From: Ligilactobacillus saerimneri DSM 16049
Lineage (GTDB): Bacteria; Bacillota; Bacilli; Lactobacillales; Lactobacillaceae
Reading direction: 5' to 3'
NCBI RefSeq assembly: GCF_000423265.1
Contig: NZ_AUHQ01000015.1
Coordinates: forward strand, 1-47,611
Length of the DNA stretch: 47,611 nucleotides
Positions 7,619 to 16,999 of this stretch are shown one piece after another. The stretch's first letter is position 1, and every line of letters starts with the position of its first letter. The position numbers and the translations under genes were made by a program. The notes under the pieces are model-generated. The model did no database searches and was not told where the DNA came from. It saw nothing but the letters and a program-made list of their open reading frames with translations.

Positions 7619-8818
7619 ATGACAGAAACGTACGATTTTACCCAAGTGGTTGACTTGCGTGGGGATAACACACGCAAATGGGGGGATGATGCAACCGTTT
7701 TGCCCATGGACCTGGCAGATATGGACTTTTTGGCCGCCCCGGCAATTCAAAAAGAACTTCTGGCTAAGGTGCAAACAGGCTTTTATAGCTATCAAACAGT
7801 ACCAGACCAGTATTTTGCAGCGGTCACTAACTGGTTCAAACAACGGCATGGGGTAACCATACCAGCGGATTGGCAAATTTTTGCTAGTGGGATACGCCCA
7901 ACTGTTAATGCAATTATCCGTGAGTTAACCCAACCAGGAGATAAGATTATTGTGCAAAAACCGGGTTATAGTATGGTGGCACTGGCTGCAACGGGCCGAA
8001 AACTGGTACAAACTGACCTGGTATATGACGCAGAACAGTTGACCTATCAGTTAGATGATGAGCGCCTAGCCCAGCAGTTAGCAGATCCCAAGGTTAAATT
8101 GATGATCTTATGTAATCCCCACAACCCAACGGGAAAAGTGTGGACAAAGGATGAAATAACAACCATTGTTCAGTTATGCACAGAAAATGATGTGGTCTTA
8201 CTGAGCGATGAGGCCCATGGAGACCTAACTTTTAATGATGGTGGATATTTTTCTGCCTTGGCGGTACCGAAAACGTTGCACTCCAGCGTGGTTGCTGTTG
8301 TGTCACCAAGTAAAGCATTTAATTTGGCTGCTCTCCAAGCTGCAACGGCGATTGTTCCCGATGACCAGCTACGTGCGGATGTAGCCTTGGCGTTAAAAAA
8401 CTATGCTTTGAGCGAACCGAACTTGCTAGCGGTTGCCGGAACAGTCGCTGCTTATCAAGCCGGAGCAGCTTGGTTAGATCAACTCTTGGTCTATCTTCGG
8501 GCCAATCGCCAAGAAGTAGCACATTTTCTTGACCACAATATCCCAACCATTAAATGGGTGCCAACAGCTGGAACAACTATGATGTGGCTCGATATTAGTG
8601 CCCTCAATACTGATGCCGAAGCGTTCCGTTCTTTCTTGATTAAGGAAGTGGGGCTGAAAGTTACTGCGGGTAACACTTTTGGTGCGGATCAATTTATTCG
8701 TTTGGCTATCGGTTGTCCGCAGGCCACTTTAGACGAGGGGCTGCGGCGTTTGCAACGGGGCGTGGTGCGTTTTCTCCAGCAACGGCGGATAAACAAATGG
8801 GCCTCCCTCCTTTCCTAG
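7619..8818 (+). CDS. PLP-dependent MalY/PatB-type aminotransferase (C-S beta-lyase)
   Basis: 399 residues of fold-type I PLP enzyme. The N-terminal motif is VDLRGDNTRKWG then LPMDLADMDF. CNPHNPTGKVW holds the substrate/PLP Asn and SDEAHGDL the PLP-ring Asp. SPSKAFNLA carries the Schiff-base Lys. MalY/PatB proteins cleave cystathionine or cysteine-type C-S bonds, making a thiol, pyruvate and ammonia; some are repressors. I place the start at 7619 because a frame upstream (from 7568) has no ribosome site and its residues are not family-like. A second paralogue lies at 18057. Monocistronic or read through to the dipeptidase. Confidence 0.85.
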   Translation: MTETYDFTQVVDLRGDNTRKWGDDATVLPMDLADMDFLAAPAIQKELLAKVQTGFYSYQTVPDQYFAAVTNWFKQRHGVTIPADWQIFASGIRPTVNAIIRELTQPGDKIIVQKPGYSMVALAATGRKLVQTDLVYDAEQLTYQLDDERLAQQLADPKVKLMILCNPHNPTGKVWTKDEITTIVQLCTENDVVLLSDEAHGDLTFNDGGYFSALAVPKTLHSSVVAVVSPSKAFNLAALQAATAIVPDDQLRADVALALKNYALSEPNLLAVAGTVAAYQAGAAWLDQLLVYLRANRQEVAHFLDHNIPTIKWVPTAGTTMMWLDISALNTDAEAFRSFLIKEVGLKVTAGNTFGADQFIRLAIGCPQATLDEGLRRLQRGVVRFLQQRRINKWASLLS

Positions 8819-8866
8819 AGAAGCGTATAATAGAATTAATTCAATAGATAGAAGAGGCGAATTTTT

Positions 8867-10276
8867 ATGAAACCAACTGAATGTACGACAATTTTAGTCG
8901 GTAAAAAAGCATCAATTGATGGCTCGACGATGATTGCCCGGAGCGAAGATGGAGGACGGGAAATCATTCCTGAGAGCTTTAAGGTAGTTCATCCTGCAGA
9001 TCAACCCCGCCACTACAAGAGTGTAATCACAGGGTGTGAGGTAGACCTCCCAGAAGAACCAATGCGGTATACTAGTGCACCAGATGCCAGTGGCAAGCAA
9101 GGAATCTGGGCAGCCGCGGGGATCAATGAAGTAAACGTTGCGATGACTGCAACTGAAACAATCACAACTAACGCCCGGATTCAAGGCGTTGATCCTTTAT
9201 TAGTCAACGCAGGACTGGGGGAAGAAGACTTTGTCACTTTGACCTTGCCTTATATCCACACCGCACGTGAAGGGGTAACACGGGTGGGTCACCTGCTGGA
9301 AAAATATGGGACTTATGAGATGAATGGGATGGCCTTTGCTGACCATGATGAGATCTGGTATTTGGAAACAATTGGGGGCCATCACTGGGCAGCGCGGCGG
9401 ATTCCTGATGATGCGTATGTAGTCGCCCCTAACCGCTTAAACATTGATGAATTTGATTTTGATAGTCCTGATTTTATGGCTTCAGCAGACCTGCAAGAGT
9501 TGATCAATACTTACCATCTCAATCCTGATTTTGAAGGGTATAATTTCCGCCATATTTTCGGAAGTGCAACGATCAAAGACACACACTATAACAACCCGCG
9601 GGCATGGTATGTCCATCACTACTTTGATCCAGAGTCAACAACCACTCCGTTGGATCAAGATCAGCCTTTTATTACCTATGCTAACCGTAAAATTAGCGTG
9701 GATGACATTATGTTCTTGATGGCATCACATTATCAAAATACCCCGTATGATGCTTATGGGGATCAAGGAACTCCTGCAGAAAAGAAACGTTTCCGTCCAA
9801 TCGGCATTAATCGGAATTTTGAAACTCATGTCTTGCAAATTAGAAATGATGTTCCTGCAGGTTTGGCAGGTGTTCAATGGTTAGGCTTTGGCCCAAATAC
9901 CTTCAACGCAATGGTGCCATTTTACACGAATATTACCGATACGCCTGCGTCCTTCCGGGACACAGGGGCTAAGTTTAACTTACACAGTATCTTCTGGCTG
10001 AACAAGCTGATGTCCCAATTAGGCGATACGAATTTCAAGCTTTATGGAGAATTAGAAGATGCCTTTGAACAAAAGACCGTAGCCGGCTGTTACCAAATTC
10101 AACACGCAACGGATCAAGAAGCCCAAGCTTTACAAGGAGCCGCCTTACAGGCTGCTCTGACAACTGCTAACCAGAAGATGGCTGATTTGACTTTTGCCAA
10201 CACGGTTGAACTTTTGGGAACAATGGTGGATGAAGGTCATTCCCACATGCAGCTCAAGTATGACTTGCTGGATTAA
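8867..10276 (+). CDS. pepD: C69-family dipeptidase
   Basis: 469 residues, the usual length of lactobacillar PepD. After MKPTE the Cys at position 6 opens the chain CTTILVGKKASIDGSTMIARSEDGG, the N-terminal-nucleophile motif of family C69; the first five residues would be removed to expose the catalytic Cys. Conserved blocks include YTSAPDASGKQGIWAAAGINE, the MNGMAFADHDEIWYLE strand and HHWAARRIPDDAYVVAPN. No signal peptide, so it works in the cytosol on dipeptides released from imported oligopeptides. TATAAT at 8826-8831 provides a nearby promoter; GAGG precedes the start. Confidence 0.93.
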   Translation: MKPTECTTILVGKKASIDGSTMIARSEDGGREIIPESFKVVHPADQPRHYKSVITGCEVDLPEEPMRYTSAPDASGKQGIWAAAGINEVNVAMTATETITTNARIQGVDPLLVNAGLGEEDFVTLTLPYIHTAREGVTRVGHLLEKYGTYEMNGMAFADHDEIWYLETIGGHHWAARRIPDDAYVVAPNRLNIDEFDFDSPDFMASADLQELINTYHLNPDFEGYNFRHIFGSATIKDTHYNNPRAWYVHHYFDPESTTTPLDQDQPFITYANRKISVDDIMFLMASHYQNTPYDAYGDQGTPAEKKRFRPIGINRNFETHVLQIRNDVPAGLAGVQWLGFGPNTFNAMVPFYTNITDTPASFRDTGAKFNLHSIFWLNKLMSQLGDTNFKLYGELEDAFEQKTVAGCYQIQHATDQEAQALQGAALQAALTTANQKMADLTFANTVELLGTMVDEGHSHMQLKYDLLD

Positions 10277-10317
10277 GAGGCGTTGTAGTTTATAAAAAAT
10301 TAATAATTTAACCAAAT

Positions 10318-10367
10318 GCGAGCGTTTGCTAACCGCTAGACCTGGTTAGGGACGCTCGCCTTTATTT
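10318..10367 (+). terminator. terminator of the dipeptidase gene
   Basis: GCGAGCGT...CTAACC pairs with GGTTAG...ACGCTCGC around a nine-base loop; CTTTATTTTT follows. Confidence 0.85.
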
Positions 10368-10450
10368 TTAGCAAATAAGATTGAATAGCTACCGTATTTT
10401 GGCTATTATGAACAGGTAACATGTTTAATTTAAGAAAGAGGATCGGGTTA

Positions 10451-11146
10451 ATGAAGTTACCAAGTAATGATATTTTTATGGAAAAGCGTCCCCAAGCGTG
10501 GGTTGAAAGCAGCCCATGGTACAATGTTGCGGCGGGGCTGAGCTTATTTTTGTTTATTTTGATCACCATCTGTGTCAAGGCTAATGTGCACTTCTTCACC
10601 ACTATTGAAGATAAAGTGACTGCAACTATGCAGGCTAACTTTGGCCATCCCCAACTCAACTATCAAGGTGGGTTTTTGAATGATATTATGACGTTTGTTG
10701 CTTCTTATGGGGATATTGTCCCAATGGGGATCATTGTCCTCATTATAGCTGCGGTACTATTCTTCAAGTACAGAAAGAGTTTGGCCATCTGGATGGTAGG
10801 TACCTTTGGGGTAATGGGAGTTGTTGGTTTAGTGCTCAAGAAATTAATCCACCGGATGCGACCAGCAGGCCACTTGTTAGCCGATGATGGTTTTTCATTT
10901 CCGAGTGGGCATTCCTTAGCAGCTACTATGGTAATTTGGATGGTTATCATGATTTTAGTTCCCCGGATCAAGTCTAAAGGGGTACGAATTATCGTAACGC
11001 TTTTGTTAGTGATTTTGTGGTTACTAATTCTATTTTCCCGCTTATACTTCTCAGCTCATCATTTGGGAGATATTTTAGGTGGCGTTACCTTATCTTTGGC
11101 ACTATTGTGGGGAAGCATGGCAGGTTATGCACGCTTTTTTGATTAA
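10451..11146 (+). CDS. PAP2-family membrane phosphatase
   Basis: 231 residues with five or six membrane helices. All three phosphatase motifs are present: KKLIHRMRPAG, FPSGHSLAAT, and SRLYFSAHHLGDILGG (nucleophile His in the last). Members dephosphorylate lipid phosphates such as phosphatidylglycerol-phosphate or undecaprenyl pyrophosphate at the membrane surface; the substrate here is open. I use the ATG at 10451 because GAGGA lies nine bases before it. An in-frame ATG at 10421 has no such site. The final residues MAGYARFFD are followed by a terminator. Confidence 0.9.
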   Translation: MKLPSNDIFMEKRPQAWVESSPWYNVAAGLSLFLFILITICVKANVHFFTTIEDKVTATMQANFGHPQLNYQGGFLNDIMTFVASYGDIVPMGIIVLIIAAVLFFKYRKSLAIWMVGTFGVMGVVGLVLKKLIHRMRPAGHLLADDGFSFPSGHSLAATMVIWMVIMILVPRIKSKGVRIIVTLLLVILWLLILFSRLYFSAHHLGDILGGVTLSLALLWGSMAGYARFFD

Positions 11147-11162
11147 GTTTTTGAATTAATTA

Positions 11163-11220
11163 AAAAGACCTAGACATGAAGGATTCATAGTATTATGCAA
11201 TCCGGATGGCTAGGTCTTTT
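11163..11220. terminator. bidirectional terminator between convergent genes
   Basis: AAAAGACCTAG and CTAGGTCTTTT arms around a 36-base loop, with A/T runs at both ends. Shared by the PAP2 gene and the phosphatase gene at 11222. Confidence 0.8.
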
Positions 11221-11221
11221 A

Positions 11222-11821
11222 TTATTTACTGTAATAGTCCAAGTATATGTGATGAGGATCATCGAGGCGCAGTCTAGTGATCCCAGCATTAGCTGGTTCC
11301 ATGAGGATATCATGGTTAGTGACCCCCATAAGAAAACTGACCCATAACTTGATAGTCATCCCGTGGCTAACTACCAGAATGTTACTGTCCTGTGCCTGAT
11401 AGCGCGTGAAAAGTTCATCCATAAAAGAACGGAGTTGTTCTTGAATACCTGCGTAAGTATCTCCCTGATGAATGTTGCTTGCTTCCGCTATAAAACGATT
11501 CATATCATTGAAATACTCAGAATACTTTTGTGATAAGCTATTCAGTTTGTATCCATCCCAGATACCGTAGTCAAATTCACGAAGACGCGGGTCAAAAGTT
11601 ATTGGTTGCTGTCCAGCGGTGATAATGCTAGCTGTCTCACCAGCCCGCAGGAGGGGGGAGGAATAAGTATGGTCAAAAGTTAATGGAAGCAACTTTTCTC
11701 CAGTGATTTGCGCCTGTTGTCGTCCTAGCGGTGTCAGTGGGGTGTCAATTTGACTTCCTTGTAAGATTGCTTGAGCATTAGCTTCGCTTTGTCCATGGCG
11801 GACAAGATAGAGATTGATCAT
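11222..11821 (-). CDS. histidine phosphatase family protein
   Basis: 199 residues. The phospho-His motif LVRHGQSEANAQ is at residues about 6-17, SPLLRAGETA holds the second active Arg, and VVSHGMTIKLW the second His. The family removes phosphate from sugars, nucleotides or small metabolites. The gene starts 21 bases after the glpK stop, behind TAGGAGATG, on the same strand, so the two probably form an operon. A glycerol- or triose-linked phosphate substrate is possible but only inferred from that position. Confidence 0.88.
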   Translation of the reverse strand: MINLYLVRHGQSEANAQAILQGSQIDTPLTPLGRQQAQITGEKLLPLTFDHTYSSPLLRAGETASIITAGQQPITFDPRLREFDYGIWDGYKLNSLSQKYSEYFNDMNRFIAEASNIHQGDTYAGIQEQLRSFMDELFTRYQAQDSNILVVSHGMTIKLWVSFLMGVTNHDILMEPANAGITRLRLDDPHHIYLDYYSK

Positions 11822-11842
11822 AGAAACACATCTCCTAAATTA

Positions 11843-13345
11843 TTAGTTTGGTTTAAAAGCCATAGTTGCTTGAACGGCTCGTTGCCATCCTTGATAGAGG
11901 TGGTTACGGGTTGTTTTTTCCATTTGGGGAGTAAATGTTTGCCCGGTTGTAGTAAGTTGTTTTAGTTCGTTCATATCTTGCCAGAAACCAGTGGCCAACC
12001 CGGCCAAAAAGGCCGCACCTAAGGCGGTAGTTTCGATATTATGAGCGCGTTTAATCGGAATCCCCATAATGTCAGCCTGGAATTGCATTAGGTAGTTATT
12101 GCGGGTAGCCCCGCCATCAACGCTGATTGTAGGAATTGCGATCCCAGTGTCTTTTTGCATTGTGTCGACAACATCTCGTGTTTGATAGGCCAGAGATTGG
12201 AGGGTGGCTTTGACAAAGTCATACTTGGTAGTTCCCCGTGTGATACCAAAGATAGCTCCCCGGGCGTCGGCATCCCAATAAGGGGCACCTAAACCAGTGA
12301 AAGCAGGAACAACGTAGATTTCATTAGCGGAAGTTGATTTTTTAACTGCTTGCTCTGACGCGTGAGCACTAGGGATCATTTTCATTGAGTCACGGAGCCA
12401 CTGAATAGCTGAGCCAGCAACGAAAATGGATCCTTCCAATGCGTAGGTGGTCTGACCATCTAAACTGTAAGCAATCGTGGTCAGAAGATTGTTTTTGGAA
12501 TATACCGGTTGGGCCCCGGTGTTCATTACGAGGAAGCCCCCAGTTCCATAAGTGTTTTTGATCATTCCTGGTGCCGTGGCTTGTTGACCAAAAAGTGCAC
12601 TCTGCTGGTCACCAATCATGCCCGCGATAGGGATAGATTTGCCAAAGAAGTGGACCGGTGCAGTCATACCGTATATGCCAGAGTTGCTGACTACTTCAGG
12701 CATCATGAGCCGAGGAATGTTGAGTAAGTCTAGAATGTCTTGATCCCAAGTGAGGGTTTGAAGGTTAAACAGCATTGTCCGGGAAGCATTGGTATAGTCG
12801 GTAATGTGAAGTTTGCCACCAGACAATTTCCAAGCGAGCCAAGTGTTGATAGTACCAAATAATAGCTCGCCTTTAGCTGCCCGTTCTTGTGCTCCTGGAA
12901 CGTGGTCGAGGATCCAGCGAACTTTAGTTGCTGAAAAATAAGGATCAATGATCAACCCGGTTTTCTGATGGATCATATCAGCGTAACCTTCTTCCAAGAG
13001 CTGATCAGTAATATCCTTGGATTGCCGTGACTGCCAGACAATTGCGTGGTAAATTGGCAAACCGGTATTTTTGTCCCAAACAACCGTTGTTTCCCGTTGG
13101 TTGGTAATACCAATTCCAGCTACTTGTTCGGGTTTGATGCCAGCTTTTGTAACCGCAATGGTCATGGTTGCTAAAACATTAATCCAAATTTCGTTAGCGT
13201 CATGTTCGACCCAGCCAGGTTGCGGAAAATACTGGGTGAACTCGCGTTGCGAATCGGCGATTACCTGCCCGTCATGATCAATGATCACCGCACGGGTAGA
13301 AGTGGTTCCTTCGTCGATTGCGAGGATGTATTGTTTTTGTGTCAT
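11843..13345 (-). CDS. glpK: glycerol kinase
   Basis: 500 residues, the standard length. It phosphorylates glycerol to sn-glycerol 3-phosphate in the cytosol. [21 protein letters not shown] is the phosphate-1 loop, [20 protein letters not shown] and the [14 protein letters not shown] block are family signatures, and [18 protein letters not shown] is near the adenosine site. A His in [12 protein letters not shown] and the phosphorylation-site region around [15 protein letters not shown] are typical of PTS-regulated Firmicute GlpK. The start at 13345 has AAGGGA upstream; an earlier in-frame start adds ten residues with no ribosome site. No glpF or glpD lies beside it. A cre-like site lies in the promoter region. 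Confidence 0.96.
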   Translation of the reverse strand: MTQKQYILAIDEGTTSTRAVIIDHDGQVIADSQREFTQYFPQPGWVEHDANEIWINVLATMTIAVTKAGIKPEQVAGIGITNQRETTVVWDKNTGLPIYHAIVWQSRQSKDITDQLLEEGYADMIHQKTGLIIDPYFSATKVRWILDHVPGAQERAAKGELLFGTINTWLAWKLSGGKLHITDYTNASRTMLFNLQTLTWDQDILDLLNIPRLMMPEVVSNSGIYGMTAPVHFFGKSIPIAGMIGDQQSALFGQQATAPGMIKNTYGTGGFLVMNTGAQPVYSKNNLLTTIAYSLDGQTTYALEGSIFVAGSAIQWLRDSMKMIPSAHASEQAVKKSTSANEIYVVPAFTGLGAPYWDADARGAIFGITRGTTKYDFVKATLQSLAYQTRDVVDTMQKDTGIAIPTISVDGGATRNNYLMQFQADIMGIPIKRAHNIETTALGAAFLAGLATGFWQDMNELKQLTTTGQTFTPQMEKTTRNHLYQGWQRAVQATMAFKPN

Positions 13346-13377
13346 AGTCAAAAAATCCCTTCGTAACAAACTCACGC

Positions 13378-13391
13378 CAAAAGCGCTTTCT
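13378..13391. promoter_or_regulatory. cre-like CcpA site upstream of glpK
   Basis: GAAAGCGCTTTT on the minus strand contains the palindromic AAAGCGCTTT core of cre boxes. It lies about 35 bases before the glpK start, downstream of a possible -10 (TATATT, 13400-13405), which fits carbon catabolite repression. The site match is visible; CcpA binding is inference. Confidence 0.6.
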
Positions 13392-13413
13392 TAAACGTAA
13401 ATATATTTTAGCC

Positions 13414-13447
13414 TAAAAAAACAGGTGCGACAACACGCGCACCTGTT
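13414..13447 (-). terminator. terminator of the small unknown gene
   Basis: AACAGGTGCG/CGCACCTGTT arms; on the minus strand the stem is followed by seven T. It ends transcription of 13492-13797 just before the glpK promoter. Confidence 0.8.
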
Positions 13448-13491
13448 CGTAAGGACTAATTATTTTTTGGATATGTGTGAATCAATATTGT

Positions 13492-13797
13492 TTAGCTAAT
13501 TTCAACCATCATTGACTTAGCATCGCAGTTAGCAATAGGCATAAAGGCCAAACCAACAGCATTGGAATCAATGGAAATGGAATAATCACCAGTAAGATGT
13601 GGGACTAGCTTCGTGAGTTCGTTAATTTGTTCAGATTCGAACCGGTTGAAGGAGAAGTTACGCTTAACTTTCATGCCTTCTTCTAAATTGCGATCAAAAA
13701 TTACGTTTAAATAGTGTCCTGATTGACTATCAGATAGACGCCATGTTTTATCCTTGTCTTCCCGGGCATCGATTTTTTCAATAATTGTATTACTCAT
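13492..13797 (-). CDS. hypothetical small soluble protein
   Basis: 101 residues, no signal peptide or membrane helix, mixed charge. The N-terminal half reads as alternating strands (HYLNVIFDRN, MKVKRNFSFNRF), then an amphipathic helix (ESEQINELTKLVPHL) and a last strand pair. I recognise no family. It has its own good promoter, a GAGAGG site and a terminator, so it is a real single-gene unit. It sits between glpK and galM without an obvious link to either. Confidence 0.7.
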   Translation of the reverse strand: MSNTIIEKIDAREDKDKTWRLSDSQSGHYLNVIFDRNLEEGMKVKRNFSFNRFESEQINELTKLVPHLTGDYSISIDSNAVGLAFMPIANCDAKSMMVEIS

Positions 13798-13846
13798 AAT
13801 GCATAATCCTCTCAGTCATATAAAATCTATATCCTTGACGATTAAT

Positions 13847-13875
13847 ATCATACAGCTTAAATATGCAATTTGCAA
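13847..13875 (-). promoter_or_regulatory. promoter of the small unknown gene
   Basis: TTGCAA, 17 bases, TATGAT on the minus strand, about 50 bases before the start. The gap to galM (13798-14106) also holds TTTAAGCA twice in tandem (13893-13908), then TGCTTAAA (13913-13920), a possible operator. Confidence 0.65.
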
Positions 13876-14106
13876 CTACGTTAACGGTAACATTTAAGCA
13901 TTTAAGCAAAAATGCTTAAAAAGAAATCTTTAAATGGGGAAATTTGGGGGATATAACGGATAAAAAAAGTTTTAAAATATGTTTTTGCTTATTTTGCCTT
14001 AAAAAGATGATAAGTATGTTACGAGAGATGATTCATGCTAAAATGAAAACGGATACTAATTGTATGTTGAGACTATATTTTTTGTAATCTGGAGGGCAAA
14101 ATTGTC

Positions 14107-15153
14107 ATGGATATAACACGGAAACATTTTGGGATGTACAACAACCATATGGTAACAAAGATCACGTTGGAAAATGACAACGGGGTGGAAATTTCGTGTA
14201 TAACTTTAGGTGCTACGTGGACTGATTTTAAAGTTCCGCGTTTAGACGGAACTAAGGCAAACTTATTGTTGAATTTTGATACGCCGGCGCAATATGAACA
14301 AATGTTGGTGGGGCAAACAGTTGGACGTGTTGGAGGACGAATCGCGCATGCACGCTTCCACCTCAATAATCAGGAGTATCATTTAGAAGCAAATGACGGG
14401 GTTAACTTACTTCATGGTGGGGCACATGGTTTTCAACATTTGAACTGGAACTATACTACTTCACGGACAGCCAACAGTATCAGTGCGATCTTTCAACGGC
14501 AGATTACTCAAGAGTTAGATGGGTTCCCAGGGGATATCTTGGTGACGATTATTTATACGCTCAACAATAACGATCAAGTAACGATTGCTTACTCGGCCCA
14601 AGGAGATAGTGAAGTAGATACACTCTTTAATCCAACTAGTCGGGCGTTCTTTAATCTTAGTGACCATGATAACCTTGCTAGTTCAGAATTAATGATCAAT
14701 ACGCCTGAACGTTTACGCCTTAATGAGGAATTGATTCCAACAGGGGATACGATTCAGGTAGCAGGAACACCATATGATTTCCAAGAGTTAAGTAATATTG
14801 GTCAAGCCTTACTTGCTACTGATGGAACTGGAATTGATATGGCTTATGTGGTTAATGGACCAGGAAAGGCAACACAGCCGATTGCTGTATTGCGAGATGC
14901 GGACACGGGGCGCCAGGTGACGATCGACTCTGATCGAAACGGTTTGATGGTTTATACGATGAACCATATTGCTAGTGACCAAATTAGATATAGTCGTGAT
15001 GAAGGAAAACGGGCTCATGTTTTTGAAGGAATTGCTCTGGAAGCTCAAACCCTACCTGATGCCATTAATCAGACAAACTTTGGCGATATTGTATTACCAC
15101 GTGGAGGTAAGAAGACCTACCGAACAACGTACACTTATCAATTAAAAGACTAA
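14107..15153 (+). CDS. galM: aldose 1-epimerase (galactose mutarotase family)
   Basis: 348 residues, the family length. It interconverts alpha and beta anomers of free sugars before the Leloir pathway. Landmarks are GATWTDFKVP, GRVGGRIAHARF, NLLHGGAHGFQHLNW (first catalytic-region His), an Asp in TGIDMAYVV and the general-base Glu in FEGIALEAQTLPDA. The usual N-x-T-N-H-x-Y-F-N-L motif reads NPTSRAFFNLSDHDN: the second catalytic His is Arg. Activity or sugar choice may therefore differ. GGAGGG lies ten bases before the ATG. The HAD gene follows after 25 bases, probably in one operon. Confidence 0.87.
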   Translation: MDITRKHFGMYNNHMVTKITLENDNGVEISCITLGATWTDFKVPRLDGTKANLLLNFDTPAQYEQMLVGQTVGRVGGRIAHARFHLNNQEYHLEANDGVNLLHGGAHGFQHLNWNYTTSRTANSISAIFQRQITQELDGFPGDILVTIIYTLNNNDQVTIAYSAQGDSEVDTLFNPTSRAFFNLSDHDNLASSELMINTPERLRLNEELIPTGDTIQVAGTPYDFQELSNIGQALLATDGTGIDMAYVVNGPGKATQPIAVLRDADTGRQVTIDSDRNGLMVYTMNHIASDQIRYSRDEGKRAHVFEGIALEAQTLPDAINQTNFGDIVLPRGGKKTYRTTYTYQLKD

Positions 15154-15178
15154 GAAAAAGAGAGAGGGAAAGAGAATT

Positions 15179-15823
15179 ATGCTTCAAAATTATTTATTTG
15201 ACTTTGACGGAACTCTGGCTGATTCGGGGACAACAACTGTTGATGCAATTCAGGCTGTGTTTGCAGACTATAAGTTTACCCAACCCAGTGCGGACGAGAT
15301 ACGATATTATATGGGGATCCCAATTGAGACTTCTTTTCCCATCTGGACTGACCACCAAGCTGATGACAAGACGTTAGCTACGATGTATGCAGATTTTCGA
15401 CAAATCTACGGTGAATTAGAGCGGGTTAATATTAAGTTGTTTGCAGGGATTAAAGATGTGCTTGCTACTCTAAAAGCAGACAACAAGGAATTGTTTGTAG
15501 TAACTAGCAAGGCTTCAGGGGCCATTAAGCGGAGCTTGAAGCAACTTGCAATTGAGCAATATTTCACTGGAACAATTGGCTCAGACCAAGTAGACCATTA
15601 TAAGCCAGCTCCGGATGGAGTGTTGAATATTGCACGGCAATACCAACTGAATTTAGACCAATGTATAATGATTGGTGATGCCAAATATGATTTGCAGATG
15701 GGAAATGCAGCTGGAGTAGCTACTTGTGGATGCAAGTGGGGTGCTTATGATGTTGCATCCTTGGAAAAGGAAAAGCCTACGTATTTAATTGACCATCCAC
15801 AAGAATTATTAACATTGAGATAA
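15179..15823 (+). CDS. HAD-superfamily phosphatase (phosphoglycolate-phosphatase-like)
   Basis: 214 residues with a cap between motif I and motif II. Motif I is FDFDGTLADS (nucleophile and acid Asp, residues about 8 and 10), motif II FVVTSKASG, motif III KPAPDG (Lys) and motif IV MIGDAKYDLQMG. The DGTLADS form and cap fit the Gph/PpaX group better than beta-phosphoglucomutase. Substrates of this group are small phosphate esters; the pairing with galM suggests, without proving, a sugar phosphate. Confidence 0.87.
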   Translation: MLQNYLFDFDGTLADSGTTTVDAIQAVFADYKFTQPSADEIRYYMGIPIETSFPIWTDHQADDKTLATMYADFRQIYGELERVNIKLFAGIKDVLATLKADNKELFVVTSKASGAIKRSLKQLAIEQYFTGTIGSDQVDHYKPAPDGVLNIARQYQLNLDQCIMIGDAKYDLQMGNAAGVATCGCKWGAYDVASLEKEKPTYLIDHPQELLTLR

Positions 15824-15868
15824 TACAAAAAGAAGGTTCCGTTTTTGGAACCTTCTTTATTTGTATTA
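15822..15868. terminator. bidirectional terminator
   Basis: AAAGAAGGTTCC/GGAACCTTCTTT, perfect 12-base arms and a 6-base loop, extended by AATACAAA/TTTGTATT. Between the convergent HAD and EamA genes. Confidence 0.9.
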
Positions 15869-15883
15869 TCTGCCAGAAGTGCG

Positions 15884-16831
15884 TTACTCACTAGAACTGC
15901 GACTTTCTTTTGAAAAACCATTATTAGTTGTGGGACGATCAGCCAAAGCCAGCACAATCGTGGCAGTCAGAATCATGACTGCACCTAGGATTTCTGCCCA
16001 GTTGAGAACCAACCCCATGAAGAGAAAACCACCAACGACGGCTGTTAATGCTTCAAACGTAATCAAAACTGTGGCTTCAGTAGGGGAAATATATTTAAGG
16101 CTACTAATGAAGATGTAATATGCTAGCCCTGTTCCAGCAATAGAAGTGAAGCTGATTCCTAGCAACGAGTCCCAGGTGATATGGGGAGCATCAACCCAAA
16201 CGGGGTGGATCCCCTCAAAGATAATTCCTCCGAGAAGCATAGCCCACGCCATGATTGGCAAAGAACCATAGGAAGCGACTAGTTTTACTGGAAGAGCGTT
16301 GTTGAGAGCAGCGCAGACGGCAAAAGTTAGTCCCCAAAAAATAGTTGGTCCGTCAAGAGAAATATGGTTGAGCGATCCTCGTGTCACTAAGAGCCACGTT
16401 CCCAAGGTGGCGATCACAATCGCAAGCCACCGCAACCCATTGGGAAATTCATGGTAGACTACTGCAGCATAGATCACAACGAGAATAACACTCAAACTTT
16501 GGAGAATAGTTGCCATAGCGGCTGAAGAAACCTTGACGGCCATGGCAAAAGCTACTTGATCACCAGCTAGGCCAAAAATGGTGTAAATCAAGAGTGTGGT
16601 GATTCCCTTTTGAGAATGCCAAACAGAAAAAATCTTTTTTCCGTTTACAGCGAAAGCAACTGCCAATAGGAGAATTCCTGAAATGATCATTTTGACCCCA
16701 ATGAGCCAGGAAAGTTCAACGGGAGTTCGCTGGAATAGAAACTGGGAGGTAATCCCATCAATTCCCCAGAGAATAGCACCGGTTAAGGCTAAAAAGATGC
16801 CAAATAAGTGTTTGTGTGCTTGCTTTTTCAT
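15884..16831 (-). CDS. EamA/DMT-family transporter
   Basis: 315 residues with ten predicted membrane helices in two five-helix EamA repeats (about 10-145 and 165-300). The first begins GIFLALTGAILWGIDGITSQFLF and the second carries the typical PTEATVLITFEALTAVVGG near its end. Members move metabolites, often amino acids or nucleotide-linked compounds, out of the cell; the cargo is unknown. A Ser/Asn-rich tail ends the protein. AAGGA precedes the ATG. Single-gene unit. Confidence 0.88.
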   Translation of the reverse strand: MKKQAHKHLFGIFLALTGAILWGIDGITSQFLFQRTPVELSWLIGVKMIISGILLLAVAFAVNGKKIFSVWHSQKGITTLLIYTIFGLAGDQVAFAMAVKVSSAAMATILQSLSVILVVIYAAVVYHEFPNGLRWLAIVIATLGTWLLVTRGSLNHISLDGPTIFWGLTFAVCAALNNALPVKLVASYGSLPIMAWAMLLGGIIFEGIHPVWVDAPHITWDSLLGISFTSIAGTGLAYYIFISSLKYISPTEATVLITFEALTAVVGGFLFMGLVLNWAEILGAVMILTATIVLALADRPTTNNGFSKESRSSSE

Positions 16832-16999
16832 AATGAACGTGGTCCTTTTTAAATAAAGTTATATTATTTTAATTGTACCGCATTTTATTATGTTTTGCTG
16901 GCAAAGAAAGAGAAGAAAATCCCCGCTAGATAGCTAGTAATCAGTGTCTTCAAACTGGAAATGTTGTAAACTAAGTGTAAATGAAGAGGAGGAAGAACT

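Noticed and set aside
10336-10659. 107-codon minus-strand frame opposite the PAP2 gene
   Set aside because: Antisense to a gene with intact catalytic motifs and crosses the dipeptidase terminator.
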